From positions 2,067,501-2,131,500 of the forward strand of contig JADANN010000162.1 in NCBI GenBank assembly GCA_018806985.1: a DNA stretch of 64,000 nucleotides, written 5' to 3'. Both the position numbers and the translations under genes were made by a program. How positions within the stretch are numbered: position 1 is the first letter of the stretch; the number at the start of each line of letters is the position of its first letter. This DNA comes from Angiostrongylus vasorum (lineage: Eukaryota; Nematoda; Chromadorea; Rhabditida; Metastrongylidae). The notes beneath the pieces are model-generated. The model made no database searches. It was not told the DNA's origin and was given only the letters and a program-made list of their open reading frames with translations. Shown here one piece after another: positions 36,371 through 48,600 of the stretch.

Positions 36371-37404
36371 ATGCAGATGATTACAAGACGGCGACGATCG
36401 TCTTGTAATGGTTTGCTGTCAGGAGATCCGACGTGTGCTCCTCCGAAACCTCCAAGGGGGTGTCTGAGAGGTGAACCGGTTAAGATTGAACCTCTGCGAG
36501 CCATGGATAATGGTGGGAATCAGCAGCAATCAGCTACTTCACCAGTTCGGTCTTCGTGTGCCTTCGCGGCTGCAAAGAAATATCGAAAGATGAAGGATTA
36601 CTTCCGACATACTGTGCAGAAAAGGTCCGTTAAGCATCTCCTTTAGTATTTTTTCCCTGATTTTTTGTATCTGGTTGTAGAGAAGATGGCGTGTTTTCGG
36701 GATTCGATGCGGTTAATATTCTGGAAGAATATCTGCAGGCGAATCGGGAACAGTTTACCTCTACCATTTCAAAGGAAAACGCCTTGAAGGTCCTTTAAGA
36801 TCTCAATTTCTAAAGAGCGGCGAATTTACGATGTTCAGAAAACGGTTACGACCAACGATAATTGCATAATGTAATAGTACCTTCTGTGACAGTAGTACTG
36901 TTCTGTGTAGGTGTGCTGTTTTTTTTACTGCTAGGACAATATTTCTTGGAATAGTTTGAATAAGAAGTAAAATGCGTCTGTATATATGTACATATCCTCC
37001 CAACGGTTTACCTCCTCATCGTGGCTGGGAGGCGTTCCTGGGTGACGGGCTGCCATGTACAGCGGGGGGATTTATCCCCCACCAACCAGCGTTTCCATCA
37101 TGAAGCCCAAGTAAGAGTAAACCAATAACAGAACCCACCACCGTCCCGATATCGAACTCGTCGCATAGTTACGAATCTCCCTATGATCCACAAGGGCGGC
37201 GACTGCCTGTGCTGGTGACGATCTGGAGCACATTTTGGCCAGGGTGACCATGGGACCCCAGGGAACCACAATGGCTAAACTAGCAAAACTCCGAGAAAAT
37301 GGAGGTTATGCTGAAGCCCGCACAACCAGCGAGGATGGGTCATTCAAGTATTAAGTATCAAGTAAATATATACATATATATATTATGTATACATATATAT
37401 GTAT

Positions 37405-37444
<40 letters not shown>

Positions 37445-40400
37445 CTGCAACCTTCTTGAGTTTTTGAAATATTCGTTTGTAATTTTTTTACTTTTTTCAC
37501 TTTGGCATGTTTATTTTCTCAGCTAAACCTTACTCTAGCGTGCTAAAAGCTTTCCAAAGTTATAGGTCCTAGAGATGTGGTTGCATGAAAATGTGATTCG
37601 CCCAATTAACTCGCCCGTCAGAGATTCTCATCCTCTCTTCTGCGATAGCAAAAAGGTCATGTACACGATGAATCCAGAGCAAGACCATAAGTAAGTCCCT
37701 TCTTCTGCTAATGTTCTCGTCTTTTTGTTTTTGTATGGGAACAAGTTTATATTCATTGCTTCTCATGTGCCAGGGATGCCTTATAGGTGACAGGTTGGGT
37801 TAGAGTTAACGCTAAGTGAGGGAGTCCTTTCATCAGGTTTTTCGGAACTTAGAACGTAGCCCTGCTTATGTTCCTCCATGGATTTGGGACGCGTAGATGG
37901 AAGACTGGAGGTCATGTAGACATAGTATTGCAGCGGCAATCTCAGTTGTAACGTTTTTCTTTGCGACAAAACGTTCATAGCACTTCATCTGCCTATAAAG
38001 ACAAAGTGGTTTCCAACTATATGGTGCACACTTCTGTGTTCAATGTGGTTTAAATCTTGGTTTTGCATTTTCGCTGTTTGGTTATGGAGGTGCTTGGCTG
38101 AGTAGAGTGCTGTCAACTTGACCTTTCAAGGTTCTCGGGAGGGCGAAATCTGCCGAAATCGTAAATGAAGAAGTAAAATAACAACTCATGTTTGCTCAAC
38201 AAGAATGTAAAGAATCGTTCGATCAATGCCGAAGTTAATATAAACTCGGTCATGGGTATATATTGCATGGTCCTTCACGTTTGTTTTTGTTGGCGGATCT
38301 AGTCCATCCATAGCCGTTTGTCCTTCGTTGCTATTTCGTAGTTCAAATATCCTAACAGGCAAAGCGGTATGTATGCCATCGTCACATTTAGTTGCGGCCT
38401 TAGTGATCTAGAAATGTAAATTTCATATCTGACGCATGAACTCAAACAAGTGTGCAAAAAAGTTCTGTAGCTATCTTCTGTCGCAGTAATAACCACAAGT
38501 ACCCAGACTTTTCCTGTGTTTTCCTTCTTTTCGCACGCTATTATCATAATTAACCTTTTCCATTATTCTTTGAAACTGACTGTGCGTTACCACTAATTTA
38601 TCTTGACATATTTTATATCTGTATGGCTGCTTCCTTAGACCACTCGGCCATAATGACGCAAAGGTTAGAGGTGCCACTGCGATACAAACGTGGAATCGAT
38701 CCCCGCGCCCATGGTCCACCAAGCCTTCCATCTATCCGGGGTTGGCAAATTGGTACCAGACTTGTCTGGGAGGATACCAGCACTGGCTCGATACATCGGT
38801 AAGCTACCTTGAGTTACTGTAAAGGCCAGGTATGCATTCAGTCACCTCCAAACGTTGCTTAATGGAGTCGGATGCGTGGCGCATACAGGAGGGATTGGTC
38901 AACGCCTAGAGCTTTATCCTTTTTATTTATGGCTGTTCTCAAGTGACAAACGGATTTGTGATCAGCAGTTCATTACTGTGCTAATATTGCCAGTATTATT
39001 TTTTTCAGCAGTTTGCAGAAGGTAGAGCATGTTACACAATATGTTAACTTTTATTTAGTGCCTATTGTTTTTTCATAGTAGGGTACGATGTGAAGTATAA
39101 CCACAAAGCATGCTGAGATGTCAAACCCACGGTTACCCTTATAGGAGTTCACGTGCTCTCCGCCTCAGTAACCGGAATCGTTGCTTTGCCTTTCAGCGAT
39201 GTTTTTAGCCTATCGGTGCTCATTCCCGTTGACGGGTGATATCTGTCTCAGCATCCTTGAAGTTACCTACAATTAGCTGGATCTCCTGTTTTCGCAAGAA
39301 AATGAATTTCCTCTGAGTGCTCAAAGATACATTAATTTGATATATTCATAACATTCCAAAGTCCAGCAACATTTTTTAGCTACTATGTTTCGGCGGACCT
39401 TCGCAATAGCAAAGAGTTCTGTTGATTATTCTGTGGTTGATTGCATATCTCGTGAAGTCAATCTCGTTTGATGAAGTTTGGAACGACTTGGTGTTGTAAG
39501 CAGCGGCGGAGAAAGTGTATAGTCTTTCGAGCTAAGACAACTTTTTTGTCTTATTGACAATGGTATTTGGCACGTCTTGTAGTAATTCCCATGACCGACT
39601 TCCATTTTATCTATTTAGTGGTTATTAGAAAGTCTGTTGATATTCTATCAAAAATTAGTCTTCTGTCATCGATTCATCATGGCATTTGTATAAGACGCGG
39701 GCTTACATTTCAGTACATGTGAGGGACCACTAACCTTTCGTGTAATAGATTTTGGACTTGTTAGTCACATAGTCGATTTGTACTTTGAGTGTACACGTAG
39801 TTACCTCCATGTATATGTAAATGGTTGCTGTTGGCTTTATACAGAATGTGTCCTGTGCCTCCACTTAGCCATTAGCTCTCATAATCAAGTGGGTGGATGC
39901 TGATTGGCGTCAAATGAAACAAGTGATCTCCGCGACTATTTCTGCAGAGTGTAAACAGCAGTTTGTAGGTTCACCCGTCTCTCTACGATAGAGCCTGAAG
40001 TGATACACGTGAGCACTCATTCACCAAAAAATAGAAATAAAAGGACTCATTCAAAAGTATGATATTGTACGTGTCGTTCAAGCAGGACTTTAGGCTTATG
40101 GGCTGCTCTAGGGCGCAAGAGGCAAATGGAGGCGTCACTGGTAGCGATGAAGTCATTCATTTTTTTGAACGAATTACAATAGGGTTTGCACTTTGTCTAC
40201 AGGTTATACATTTGCGCTACACCTCTGAATAGTATCAAGCAAGTTGACAGGAAGCCGTCACGTTCAAATTCCTTCAAGCGATTCTTTTCTCCAAGCAGAG
40301 GTGAGCCTAGTCTATTAAAATGTGGTTATGTTATTTTCTCGTTGTTTCTGCTTGAAGCATGGCTCTGTTATGATTTCGTGGTTTGTAGCTAAAAATGCGG

Positions 40401-43400
40401 ACGAAAACACATCGCTGTGCAGTGTCTCCACCAGTAGATCCTCATCTAGAGCTAGTGATTACACGCAGCAACCTTCTAGGCTTTCAAGTATTCTTAACCT
40501 GCCTTCTCGTATTTTCAACACCGAAAATCGTTCCATTGATGGTAAATTTTTGGTCTTGTCTCACACTTTAAAATCTCTGCAAAGTCGAGTTTTTCGCTTT
40601 TGCTTTCAGAAGAGGCCGAACTGCATGATGCTGCGTTATTCCGTCTCTTAACTATTGTAGATATTCCAATGCTTGATGAACTCATTGCTGTGCCAGGGCA
40701 ACCAACGGTTAGAATGTAGTTGGTATATGTTTCAGTTGCCTTTTAAAAGTTACCGTCTTTTCAAGAGAAGCGCGTCCATTGTGTCAACCATACTTTCGAA
40801 AATTGGACTTGGAGGTGTTACAGCAGAAACTCTTGCATCTAGAGATGAAGAAATGGACGATCTACTAGTCAATACATCACATATTCGGTTCATTTTCTTA
40901 GTAGCCTTGTCGCAGACGACGTTTAGAATAGGTTTTTTAGAACATCAACATTTTATTTTTAGCCCGATCCTTCCATGGTTCCAGCTTGCTAGAATTTGTG
41001 CCCCAACTCTTTATTTTCAATCTAATGGAAATCCAAATAGAATGGAAATTCACAATTGGGCGAAGTCGGCACTGCAGGCTGTAAGCTCTTGATTTCATTC
41101 TATGTCGTGACACTAAAAATTCTATTTCGTGTTAGTGAACAATACGAGAGAAAAACTGTAATATTGAGAGGGGGAGCTGTTTCGTTGGAAAGTTTCTTCG
41201 AAGGAGGTGCTGTACCCTTCTTCACTTAGTTTTATAGATAATTTTCATAATATGTTTAACATGTTATACAAGGGTACGTGTGGCGCAGTGGGGTCGATCC
41301 CAACGTCCAAGGCTCATCAAGCCTTCCATCCCTCCGGAGTCGGCAAATTTTTATCAGACTTGTCCGGGAGGATAGCAGCACTGGCTCGATACATCGATAA
41401 GCCACCGCGAGTCATTGTAAAGGCCAGATAGGCATTCAGCCACCTCCGATGACGCTTAATGAAGTCGGATGCATGGCGCATCCCTCAGGAATTGATCAAC
41501 GCTGAGAGCTTTGTCCTTTTATACTTTTTACATGTTCTACGATTTGCTTAGAGTTTGATAACGTTTTGCTACTTCTTCCACGAGGGAATTTTAATGTTCA
41601 CGCACCCTATTACTTTATAAACTTTCAGCACTAATAGTGATGCTCATAGTGCTTTTGCTGTAATAAAGAGGTCAATTTTGGTTGAAAAGTTCTAAAGTAA
41701 ATAAAATTCACCATATTAAAGGTAAGTGAGCGGTATGCATTAATTACACATCGCGGGTCGTCGCCGCTTATTCCAACGGAGTTCTCTCCCATTCTGGATG
41801 CAATTGTGAGCCAACTGCTGGGAAAGAATCAGAAGAAGACCAAACTGGCTTTGCAATATCTCTTTCTTATGATTCCTCAACAGTTGCGTGATCATCTCAG
41901 TAATGTTCTCCAGTTACTTGAGCAGACTACAGGGACCGATGTGTTTGTGTCATTGCGTAACCCGTATTATTTGGGGGAAAAAGGTTCGTGTTCCATGAGT
42001 GTTCTGTATTTGATTTTGTGTAAAGCTCATGCGACAAAAGTGTTTCTTTTTCTTTGAGTGGGATTTCTTTGTAGTTTTCAGATGACTAAAGACATTATCT
42101 TTCTAAGATTCCACATTTGTAGTTTTAAATTAGAAAGAGTTTTGACGCATTTTTCATTTAAAAACCTTTGCCAACTTGGCTCTCTTACCCCCATAATGAT
42201 CAACTTCTTAGTTTTTATCGGACTCAGAAACATTTTTTGAGTTTTTTCGAGGCTTCTTCCGAGCAGAAGAGCGATCCAGCTGAGAGAATCCTATTTAGCA
42301 GGATATGATGATGTTTCCTAATATTCCCGAAGAAATCATTGTTTTCAGCTGATATGTTTCCGCTGAGATCATTCAAAACTGTTTTTTTAAGTTGTTTGAA
42401 CATTTGAACTTTAAACCACTTTAAAATAAAAATTTAGAAAAGTTGTATTTATTTCCTTGGACATAGTACGAAGTCTCTTCAACAAGTTTTTCAAGTCAGT
42501 TCATCATTTACTCTGGTCATTGAGGAATTATCGCTAGTCGATGAAAAACTCGCTCTGTCATGATATTGTTAAATCATTTCTAAAACTGGGCAGTCGCTGT
42601 CAATTTTCTGTGATGATTTCTGATTTGGAAAAGAACTGTCGAAGAGTTCACGAATGCTGTTTCAGGGAGATAACGAGAATTTCGAAGTTGCTCTTAATGA
42701 GTTGAGGTGTTTTATTCTCCCACAAACCATTGAAAAATCTGAACAAAACAGGATCATTGAGGTATTTTTGTCTGGACCATTATAAGACCTACCAAGTTTG
42801 TAGATTGAAGTCTTTTTGTCTGTTATTATAATGTCCGTGTTTACAGTTGCTAATAGAGCTTCGGAAGGAAGGCAGTTTAGGGAAGCTACCAGATGAACTG
42901 CATACCGATCTTAGAACTTTGAGGTGTGTTCATGGAATCTAGAAGAATTGCTTATTCACTCTATTTTTCATTGCAGTTTAGCTGTGGTTGCGTATTTCCT
43001 TAATATCACCTTGAATTTAATGATTATTAGCTTTAAAACCTACCCATGATTTCTTGCTTTTAAGCGTTGAGAACCCAAAACAGCATTTTGGCTTCTAGCT
43101 AGTTCTGGTTTTTGTTACATACTTATTTGGACACTTAGATGGCCCACCTTCACTGGATACGCGGGCCCCCAGCACAACCTCCATTTTTTCGGAGTGCTGC
43201 TGGTTTAGCTGTTGTGGTTTCCTGGAGTCCTGTGGTTAACCTAGTCAAAGTCCGTCCTAGGTCGTCACCACCACAGGCAGTCGTCACCCTTGTGGATCAG
43301 AGGGAGATTTACCACCATGCGTCTAGTTTGATACCAAGGCAGTGGTGGATCCTGGTATTGGTTTACTCTTAGCTGGGCTTTCTGGTGGAAACGCCAGACT

Positions 43401-43770
43401 CCTCAGCTTGGGAGACCTTGCTGGAGAGTGAAACCCTCCACTGTACACCGCAGCTTGACACGGAGGAACACTTCCCAGCCACGATGCTTTAGGAGGGGGT
43501 TTTTATTACGCTGTTAACTAAGTTGATAATTGTAATCTAGCTTATGAATTCTTCAGAGCGAACGAAGGCAAAGAGGCGTTACCGGTCCGATTTTGCGCAG
43601 CTGAGTCCGCGGTCAAGAATTTTGATGCTGATGCAGAAGTTGCTCACACTTTAACGGCTATTATTGACGATTCTCAAATGTCTCTGGCTGAAAAGCAAAG
43701 GAAGTGCGAGCTTTTCAAGCAGCATCATCCAAGGATTTACCGGAAGTACTTCGCTCATTTGTCTTGGTAG
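36371..43770 (+). CDS. DEP-domain protein of the DEPDC1/LET-99 type, about 12 exons
   Basis: Family members link the cell cortex to G-protein and spindle control (known for LET-99; inferred here). Exons: 36371-36624, 36681-36789, 37566-37690, 40203-40300, 40389-40541, 40610-40707, 40766-40887, 40963-41080, 41722-41983, 42666-42761, 42847-42923, 43557-43770. The DEP domain spans about residues 68-170 (AKKYRKMKDYFRHTVQ, GVFSGFDAVNILEEYL, VLEMWLHENVIRPI). A Ser-rich basic linker follows. A helical region resembling the DEPDC1 RhoGAP-like half comes next (WAKSALQA, LMIPQQLRDHLSNVLQLLEQ). The ending, AEKQRKCELFKQHHPRIYRKYF, closely parallels DEPDC1. Length is roughly 575-590 residues, normal for the family. 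Phases agree at every junction except 41983 to 42666, where one base is in excess. A block at 42252-42302 (AERILFSR) may be a further exon but has no GT donor. LET-99 and its paralogues cannot be told apart by eye. Confidence 0.88.
36381..36408 (+). promoter_or_regulatory. Perfect 10-bp hairpin 10 nt after the DEP gene start codon
   Basis: TTACAAGACG and CGTCTTGTAA are perfect inverted copies around an 8-nt loop, all within codons 4-13. In the mRNA this would form a stable stem right beside the start codon. Whether it acts in translation is inference. Confidence 0.4.
36996..37362 (-). repeat. S3 repeat in DEP gene intron 2
   Basis: A full-length minus-oriented S3 copy. It runs from AACGGTTTACCTCCTCATCG, CCATGTACAGCGGGGGGATT and AGTAAGAGTAAACCAATAAC through CCACAAGGGCGGCGACTGCC to CGCACAACCAGCGAGGATGG and a TATTAAGTATCAAG end. 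It is about 365 bp with no terminal inverted repeats seen. Confidence 0.75.
37367..37442. repeat. TA-rich microsatellite
   Basis: A run of TA dinucleotides with interspersed GTAT and CACA units abuts the end of the S3 copy. Confidence 0.9.
38020..38225 (+). repeat. Penelope-type 3' tail, solitary
   Basis: Shares GTGTTCAATGTGGTTTAAAT, TTGGTTATGGAGGTGCTTGG, CAACTTGACCTTTC and GAGGGCGAAATCTGCCGAAA with the tail of the Penelope relic at 4600-4800. No coding part is attached, so it is a strongly 5'-truncated insertion in DEP intron 3. Confidence 0.65.
38645..38931 (+). repeat. S1 SINE-like repeat in DEP gene intron 3
   Basis: Plus-oriented S1 with a decayed head, then CGCCCATGGTCCACCAAGCC, TTGGTACCAGACTTGTCTGG and the tail GATTGGTCAACGCCTAGAGC. 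Confidence 0.75.
39095..39262. repeat. S2 repeat, partial, in DEP gene intron 3
   Basis: CCACAAAGCATGCTGAGATG, TTTGCCTTTCAGCGATG, CGGTGCTCATTCCCGTTGAC and GGGTGATATCTG match the S2 body. Confidence 0.5.
41270..41523 (+). repeat. S1 SINE-like repeat in DEP gene intron 8
   Basis: Plus-oriented S1 with an internal deletion near its head: GGGTACGTGTGGCGCAGTGG goes directly to GGTCGATCCCAACG. The body and the tail GAATTGATCAACGCTGAGAG are typical. Confidence 0.75.
42252..42302 (+). pseudogene. Possible skipped or damaged exon of the DEP gene
   Basis: After an acceptor TTTTTTCGAG, 17 codons stay open and end AERILFSR, which fits the position of the ILxxFSR-like stretch in DEPDC1 proteins. It needs a phase-0 upstream exon, but exon 9 ends in phase 1. 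The expected donor after AGG reads ATATGA instead of GTATGA. It may be a damaged exon, a coincidence, or a sign of base errors. Confidence 0.3.
43122..43500 (+). repeat. S3 repeat in the last DEP gene intron
   Basis: A plus-oriented S3: CACTGGATACGCGGGCCCCC, TCCTGTGGTTAACCTAGTC, CCACAGGCAGTCGTCACCC, GGATCCTGGTATTGGTTTAC and CGGAGGAACACTTCCCAGCC. It occupies most of the intron before the final exon. Confidence 0.75.
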
Positions 43771-45204
43771 TATGTTTGTGCATTATGCATTAGCAGCCGA
43801 ACAAGTACTACTACTATACTACTAACTAGTACTACTACTGTACTACTTAGTCATTATGAACAACATTTTTCACCCATTGAGCGTCACTTCACTTATGCTG
43901 GATTGAACGCTGTAATTCAAAGCGTGTGATGAAAAAAGACTACTACTAGAGGTTTTAGTGCACTAGTGATGGATATCCCTTATAGCTTTATCCTCCACTT
44001 AATTCTTCCGAGGACTTTTGTTTGAATTCCATCGATCCACCGTATACATTTCCTTTGTATTTTCAGTGTTTGCATGGATTTTTAATTCGTTTGCTAGGGT
44101 CCTAGTTTTTGGCTTCAGTTTGGTACCTGACTTCTTGTTGGACGTTATTCCTTATTGTTCTATTGGTGCCTATGTATTTGCTCCTAAATTTCACTTGTAT
44201 TAAGTAACAACACAACTCCAGAGAAGCATTTTAGTATCAGGAGGGTTTTTTTGTATTCGTAATTCAATTGTGCTTGGTCAGTTTCGTATTAAAAAAAGGG
44301 AATTGATTGGTGATATATCTTTTATACTATATCATGAGGCTACCAATACTTTTTGTATTCATTTCATTTCCTCGAATTCGTGTTTCACGAAGGTCTTGGG
44401 ATCTCTGGGTATGTGGATTTGGCAGCTGCTTTAGGATTTTTACTATTCTTCATGAATGTCGCTGAATACTTGTGGAATCTATTCTCCCTGTAATCCTAGA
44501 TAGAAGCAGCCACCAGCTTTTGGGAAGGGAGCGAGGTAATCTCCGGAAAATGGCACCAACATTGGGACACTGTTGGGATGAGGGACGGTTTTAACCTGAG
44601 TGAGGTCGAATGAGAGGTTTTTGCGTATTAAATGGTGTCCATTTCCATGATGCTGTTTGCACTCCATTTTTTAGAAGATTTAAAAATATATTGTTCTTGC
44701 TGTTATGCGCAATGTATGCGCTATAAAATGATATCTCGAATGGATTACTCGTTCCTATATACGTGTTTACGATTACAACTGTTTAGAGACGTTAACTGAA
44801 GAGTATTTATCTACAGTAATTCACTAACTACTGGGAGAGGTAAGCACGTGCAAAACGACAATTTAGAGATATCTGCACCAAACTGGGAAATGCTGAAACT
44901 GTGCTGCACTTTTACAGCTGTGAACTAGTTCTGTCCTACATGAATTCGAAGGATTGCAGAGTAGTGATCGCCATGAGGTCTCCTGGAGAACCTTCCTACG
45001 CAACAGTAGCTTTCATGCTCAAGTTTTTTAGGTGCATCGTGAGTTGGCCGCTCTATATCGGGGCGCAGTGTGCATCGCATATTGGGGCCAAATACGAAGC
45101 ATCTAAACATTCCATTGCCAGATTTGTATCAAGGGGAAGTCACAAGTAGTTTTTCGTACTCATCAGGCACAGTCACTTGAATACTTGGATAGCTCGACCT
45201 CACT
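43771..45204. other. Region between the DEP gene and the next gene
   Basis: Contains an ACT-triplet microsatellite (43801-43850) and a doubtful S1b-like stretch (about 44340-44660). At 44960-45030 there is an open segment beginning MRSPGEPSYATVAF that ends at a GT donor. That segment could be a small coding exon but has no convincing partner. No AATAAA was found within 500 nt of the DEP stop. Confidence 0.4.
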
Positions 45205-45580
45205 GGTTGTGCTGTGCCCAGAAAAATTTCGATCTTTCGGAGTCTTGCTAGTTTAGCCATTGTGGTTCCTTGGAGTCCCGAGGTCAGGCTAACCAAAGTG
45301 TGCCCCAAGTTTTCACCACCGCAGGCAGTCGTAACCTTTGTGGATGAGAGGAAGATTTGCCGCCATGCGACTTTGATACCAGGACGGTGGTGGATCCTGG
45401 TATTGGTTTACTGTTAGCTGGGCTTTTTGATGGAAGTATCGGACTGCTACCCAGCTTGAGAAACCCTGCCTGGAGGATGAATTCCCTTGTTGTACATCGC
45501 AGTCCCTACACCCAGGAACCTCTCCCAGCCACGATGAGGGGTAAACCGTTGGGAAGGAGCGGGCATAATTACGCACCTTA
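45205..45580 (+). repeat. S3 repeat
   Basis: A plus-oriented S3 copy ending 77 bp before the start of the next gene, with the same order of blocks as the copies at 43122 and 60170. Its right end, CCACGATGAGGGGTAAACCG, is better kept than in the 43-kb copy. Confidence 0.75.
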
Positions 45581-45656
45581 GTTATGAAGTCCTAAATGCC
45601 AAATAATTTAAATGTCGTCAAGAAATTGGTGAAATGCGCTCAAAAGTGCAACGTCT

Positions 45657-48600
45657 ATGGCCGATGTAGATCAATCGAAGAAAGCAATTCCGGTGCAGGA
45701 CAATTCTGACCAGAGTCGGTCCAGTGGCAGTGTAAGAGTTGAAAGAATTGTGAGATCAGTAGGTTGCCTGACCGTCCCTCAACTAGTGCTACCTTTTTCA
45801 GTTCCGTAACCACTTGCTGAGGAGATTTTTCACTGATACCAAAAATGCCGCTAGAAAGATCCGTGTGCTCCAGGATTCCACATTACCGGGAGACAAAATC
45901 GTATGTTTTATTAGCTAGAATGTGTAAGATCTGGTGGTTTGTATTTCAAGCGATGAAATTTAACACCAGCTGTATTGGAAGCTAATGCTTAAGAGCCAGG
46001 ATTGCTCCTGAGATGGCTTGTTAATTGTAAAGTTCAACTTAATGTGGAGACACCGTTTGTTCAAGTATTGATAGAAGGGATTTCCACCGAAGTTATAAAG
46101 AAGTCTTTACCATTGAATCTGGGGGATTCTTGATATGCGTTTGACATTTCGTGGAAACCGGTCGCTAACGGCTGTCACCCATCAGTCGTTGTTCAGAATT
46201 ATGCATCGAGCCCACTTCATCAAAATTTTTAGAGTGCGTAACGGTGTCATTTATCTTCAAACGTTGACGAGGAACTTTAGATTTCCTTCTTCACCCACGT
46301 TGAACAGCTACTCCCTCCATCATCCTTTCGACTGGGCGTTCGATAGTGGCCGCCACAAAACAGTTCTTCAAAATCCGATGTCAAACCTTCGTATACTAAA
46401 ATGCATTGTTATATGCTGTAGAACGAGCTCTACTGTTATTTGCTAGCGAAAATATTGGAGTCCCATTGAATGCAGTTCTGCGCAATTCTTTTTTCTAATC
46501 TGATAGAGCAATATTTAATTTTAAGCGCCGTTTTAGGTAAAGTTGTGAAGTAACACAAAAAAACCTACAAGAATGGATTGAACTGTTAAAAGAATGGAAC
46601 ATTTCGAACTTCAGGTAATCGTCTTCTAAGAATTAAAAAAAAGTGAATCAGTGATGGTCCTGCAGGCGTTGCTCAAACGCAGTGATCCAAAATGTATTTT
46701 ATTTTGTCCACAGGTCGGTTAGAAATTGCGACTAATTGACAGCCTTTATTAACCATCCAGCTTTGTTAGAAACTTGAAAGGAGTCGTTAACCATATGGGG
46801 CTCGGAGCGGCTGTTCTTCCTCGGTGGAAGACAGGTGAAAAAAGCGGTTCCGGTGAAGACGATTCTGCCGAAACGTCAGCCACGGTTGTGTTGTATGTGT
46901 GTTATCGTATGGAAGTAAGCGTATGCTGTTTAACAACTTCGCGATTGCTGAGAAAGAAAACGACGAATTTAAAATCCAATGACGAGGTTAACAGAAAGTC
47001 GATCCAGGAAAGTTGAAAGCATTAAAGAGTTTGTTAAGGAAGCAACAGGCCAGCGTCACCTCAATCGCGTTCTTCACAGCGTCCAGTTTTCTTCCTCATC
47101 TCGGTGCAGTGTCAATTCAAACAATGTGAAGCATTCTTTTCCCTCAAATCGAAACCTAACGCGCTAATGTAGTTATTTTGTCTGTCATCAGTTCTAACAC
47201 GGTTTCCCCTTCCTTTCTCGTTCTGGTAGTTTCTTGATTTTATCTCATTTCTCGCTGTTTTCTTCTCTCAGCCCTTCAGTTAAGCTCTGCAGATGTTCTT
47301 GTTTTGCCTATCGGTCGACCATTCATTCCATCAACAACGGAGACTTCAAAGCCGAACTAGGTGGGAAAGGTCACTGAGAGCACCAGACCTTAATGAATGC
47401 GATTTTCGACATAGAAATTGTTTACTTGGAACGTTTCTTACCAAAAGCCAGAAATTGTTGTAATCCGATGAAATTCTGACGAGAAGATTATGAATTTACA
47501 CTGGAGAAGAAGAAAAGGAAAATTCTGAAAACTAATTATGAAAGGTCGAATTACTACCATTTTTCGTTAACTATTATTGAAAATACCATCATTGTTTTAA
47601 CAACAGAAGTTACTAAATTTCTCTTTCACGCTCACTAGCAGATTCACTGTCACCGGCCTTAGTACTAGTGTCCCAGCCCGAGTTACCGGCACCTCAACTA
47701 GCATGGGAAGAGCTCAGACATTTCTATTCCTAATGTAATGCAAGTGGTGATTTCATGACCGAGATTTCAGGATTTTTTTCTCGCTGCTTCTAGATAAGTA
47801 GTGAAAGTGATCTACAATTTTTCCACAACTCTTCAGGTAGAATCACAATGATGCTGAGATATTCGCAAGACTTTGGATCAGGCCAGATCGAACCGCGATT
47901 ACCTTTTCGGGGCCTCACGTGTTAGGCGCGGCGCCGCTGACGCCCTCTTTCTGCCTTTCTCTCAGCCAGTTTTTTTTTGCCTGAACGGTCCCATCACCAA
48001 TAATCCGTCAGCGGGAATGATTGGGGATGCACAAATCGTCATTAAACTCGGTTAACCTAAGCTGGAGTCGAAATCACAATATATAAGCTTTATCTACTGC
48101 CTAGGAAGAATCGACTTCATACGAAGACCAAGACGCCACAGAGAGAGGAAAAACAACTGTGGACCATCGATTAGCATCATCAGCTCTGATGAAGACGGAG
48201 ACGTCGAAACGTTAGACGAAAAAAGACTATTTATCAAGCTTGCTTAAGCTTATCAAAGAAAGAAGACATATTGAAGTCCGACTAACGAAAGAATTCCTAC
48301 TAAGGAGACATTGCTGTGAATCTTCTGCGCTTTCCTTGCCAAATGAAGGAGAATTCCGACTCTCCACAGATATATTTTGAAAAAAATGCTTGCAATCATG
48401 CCTCATTATTGGCGAAAAAGGTGAAAGAAACAGGTGAAAAAAAACAAGACAGAGAACAAAACTACGAAAGATTAGGAATTACTAGTTGTAATGGGATGTT
48501 GGTAGGGAACCTTTGAAATTGGAACAAAAAGTGTTGTATGGCATTCAAAGGTCAGCACTAGTGACTTCTCGCATACTTTGCCTTTTACATTGTGTTCAAC

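Noticed and set aside
42058..42240. Open frame between DEP exons
   Set aside because: AT-rich, hydrophobic and unlike DEPDC1 proteins; its start lies in intron sequence and joining it in phase 1 gives an immediate stop.
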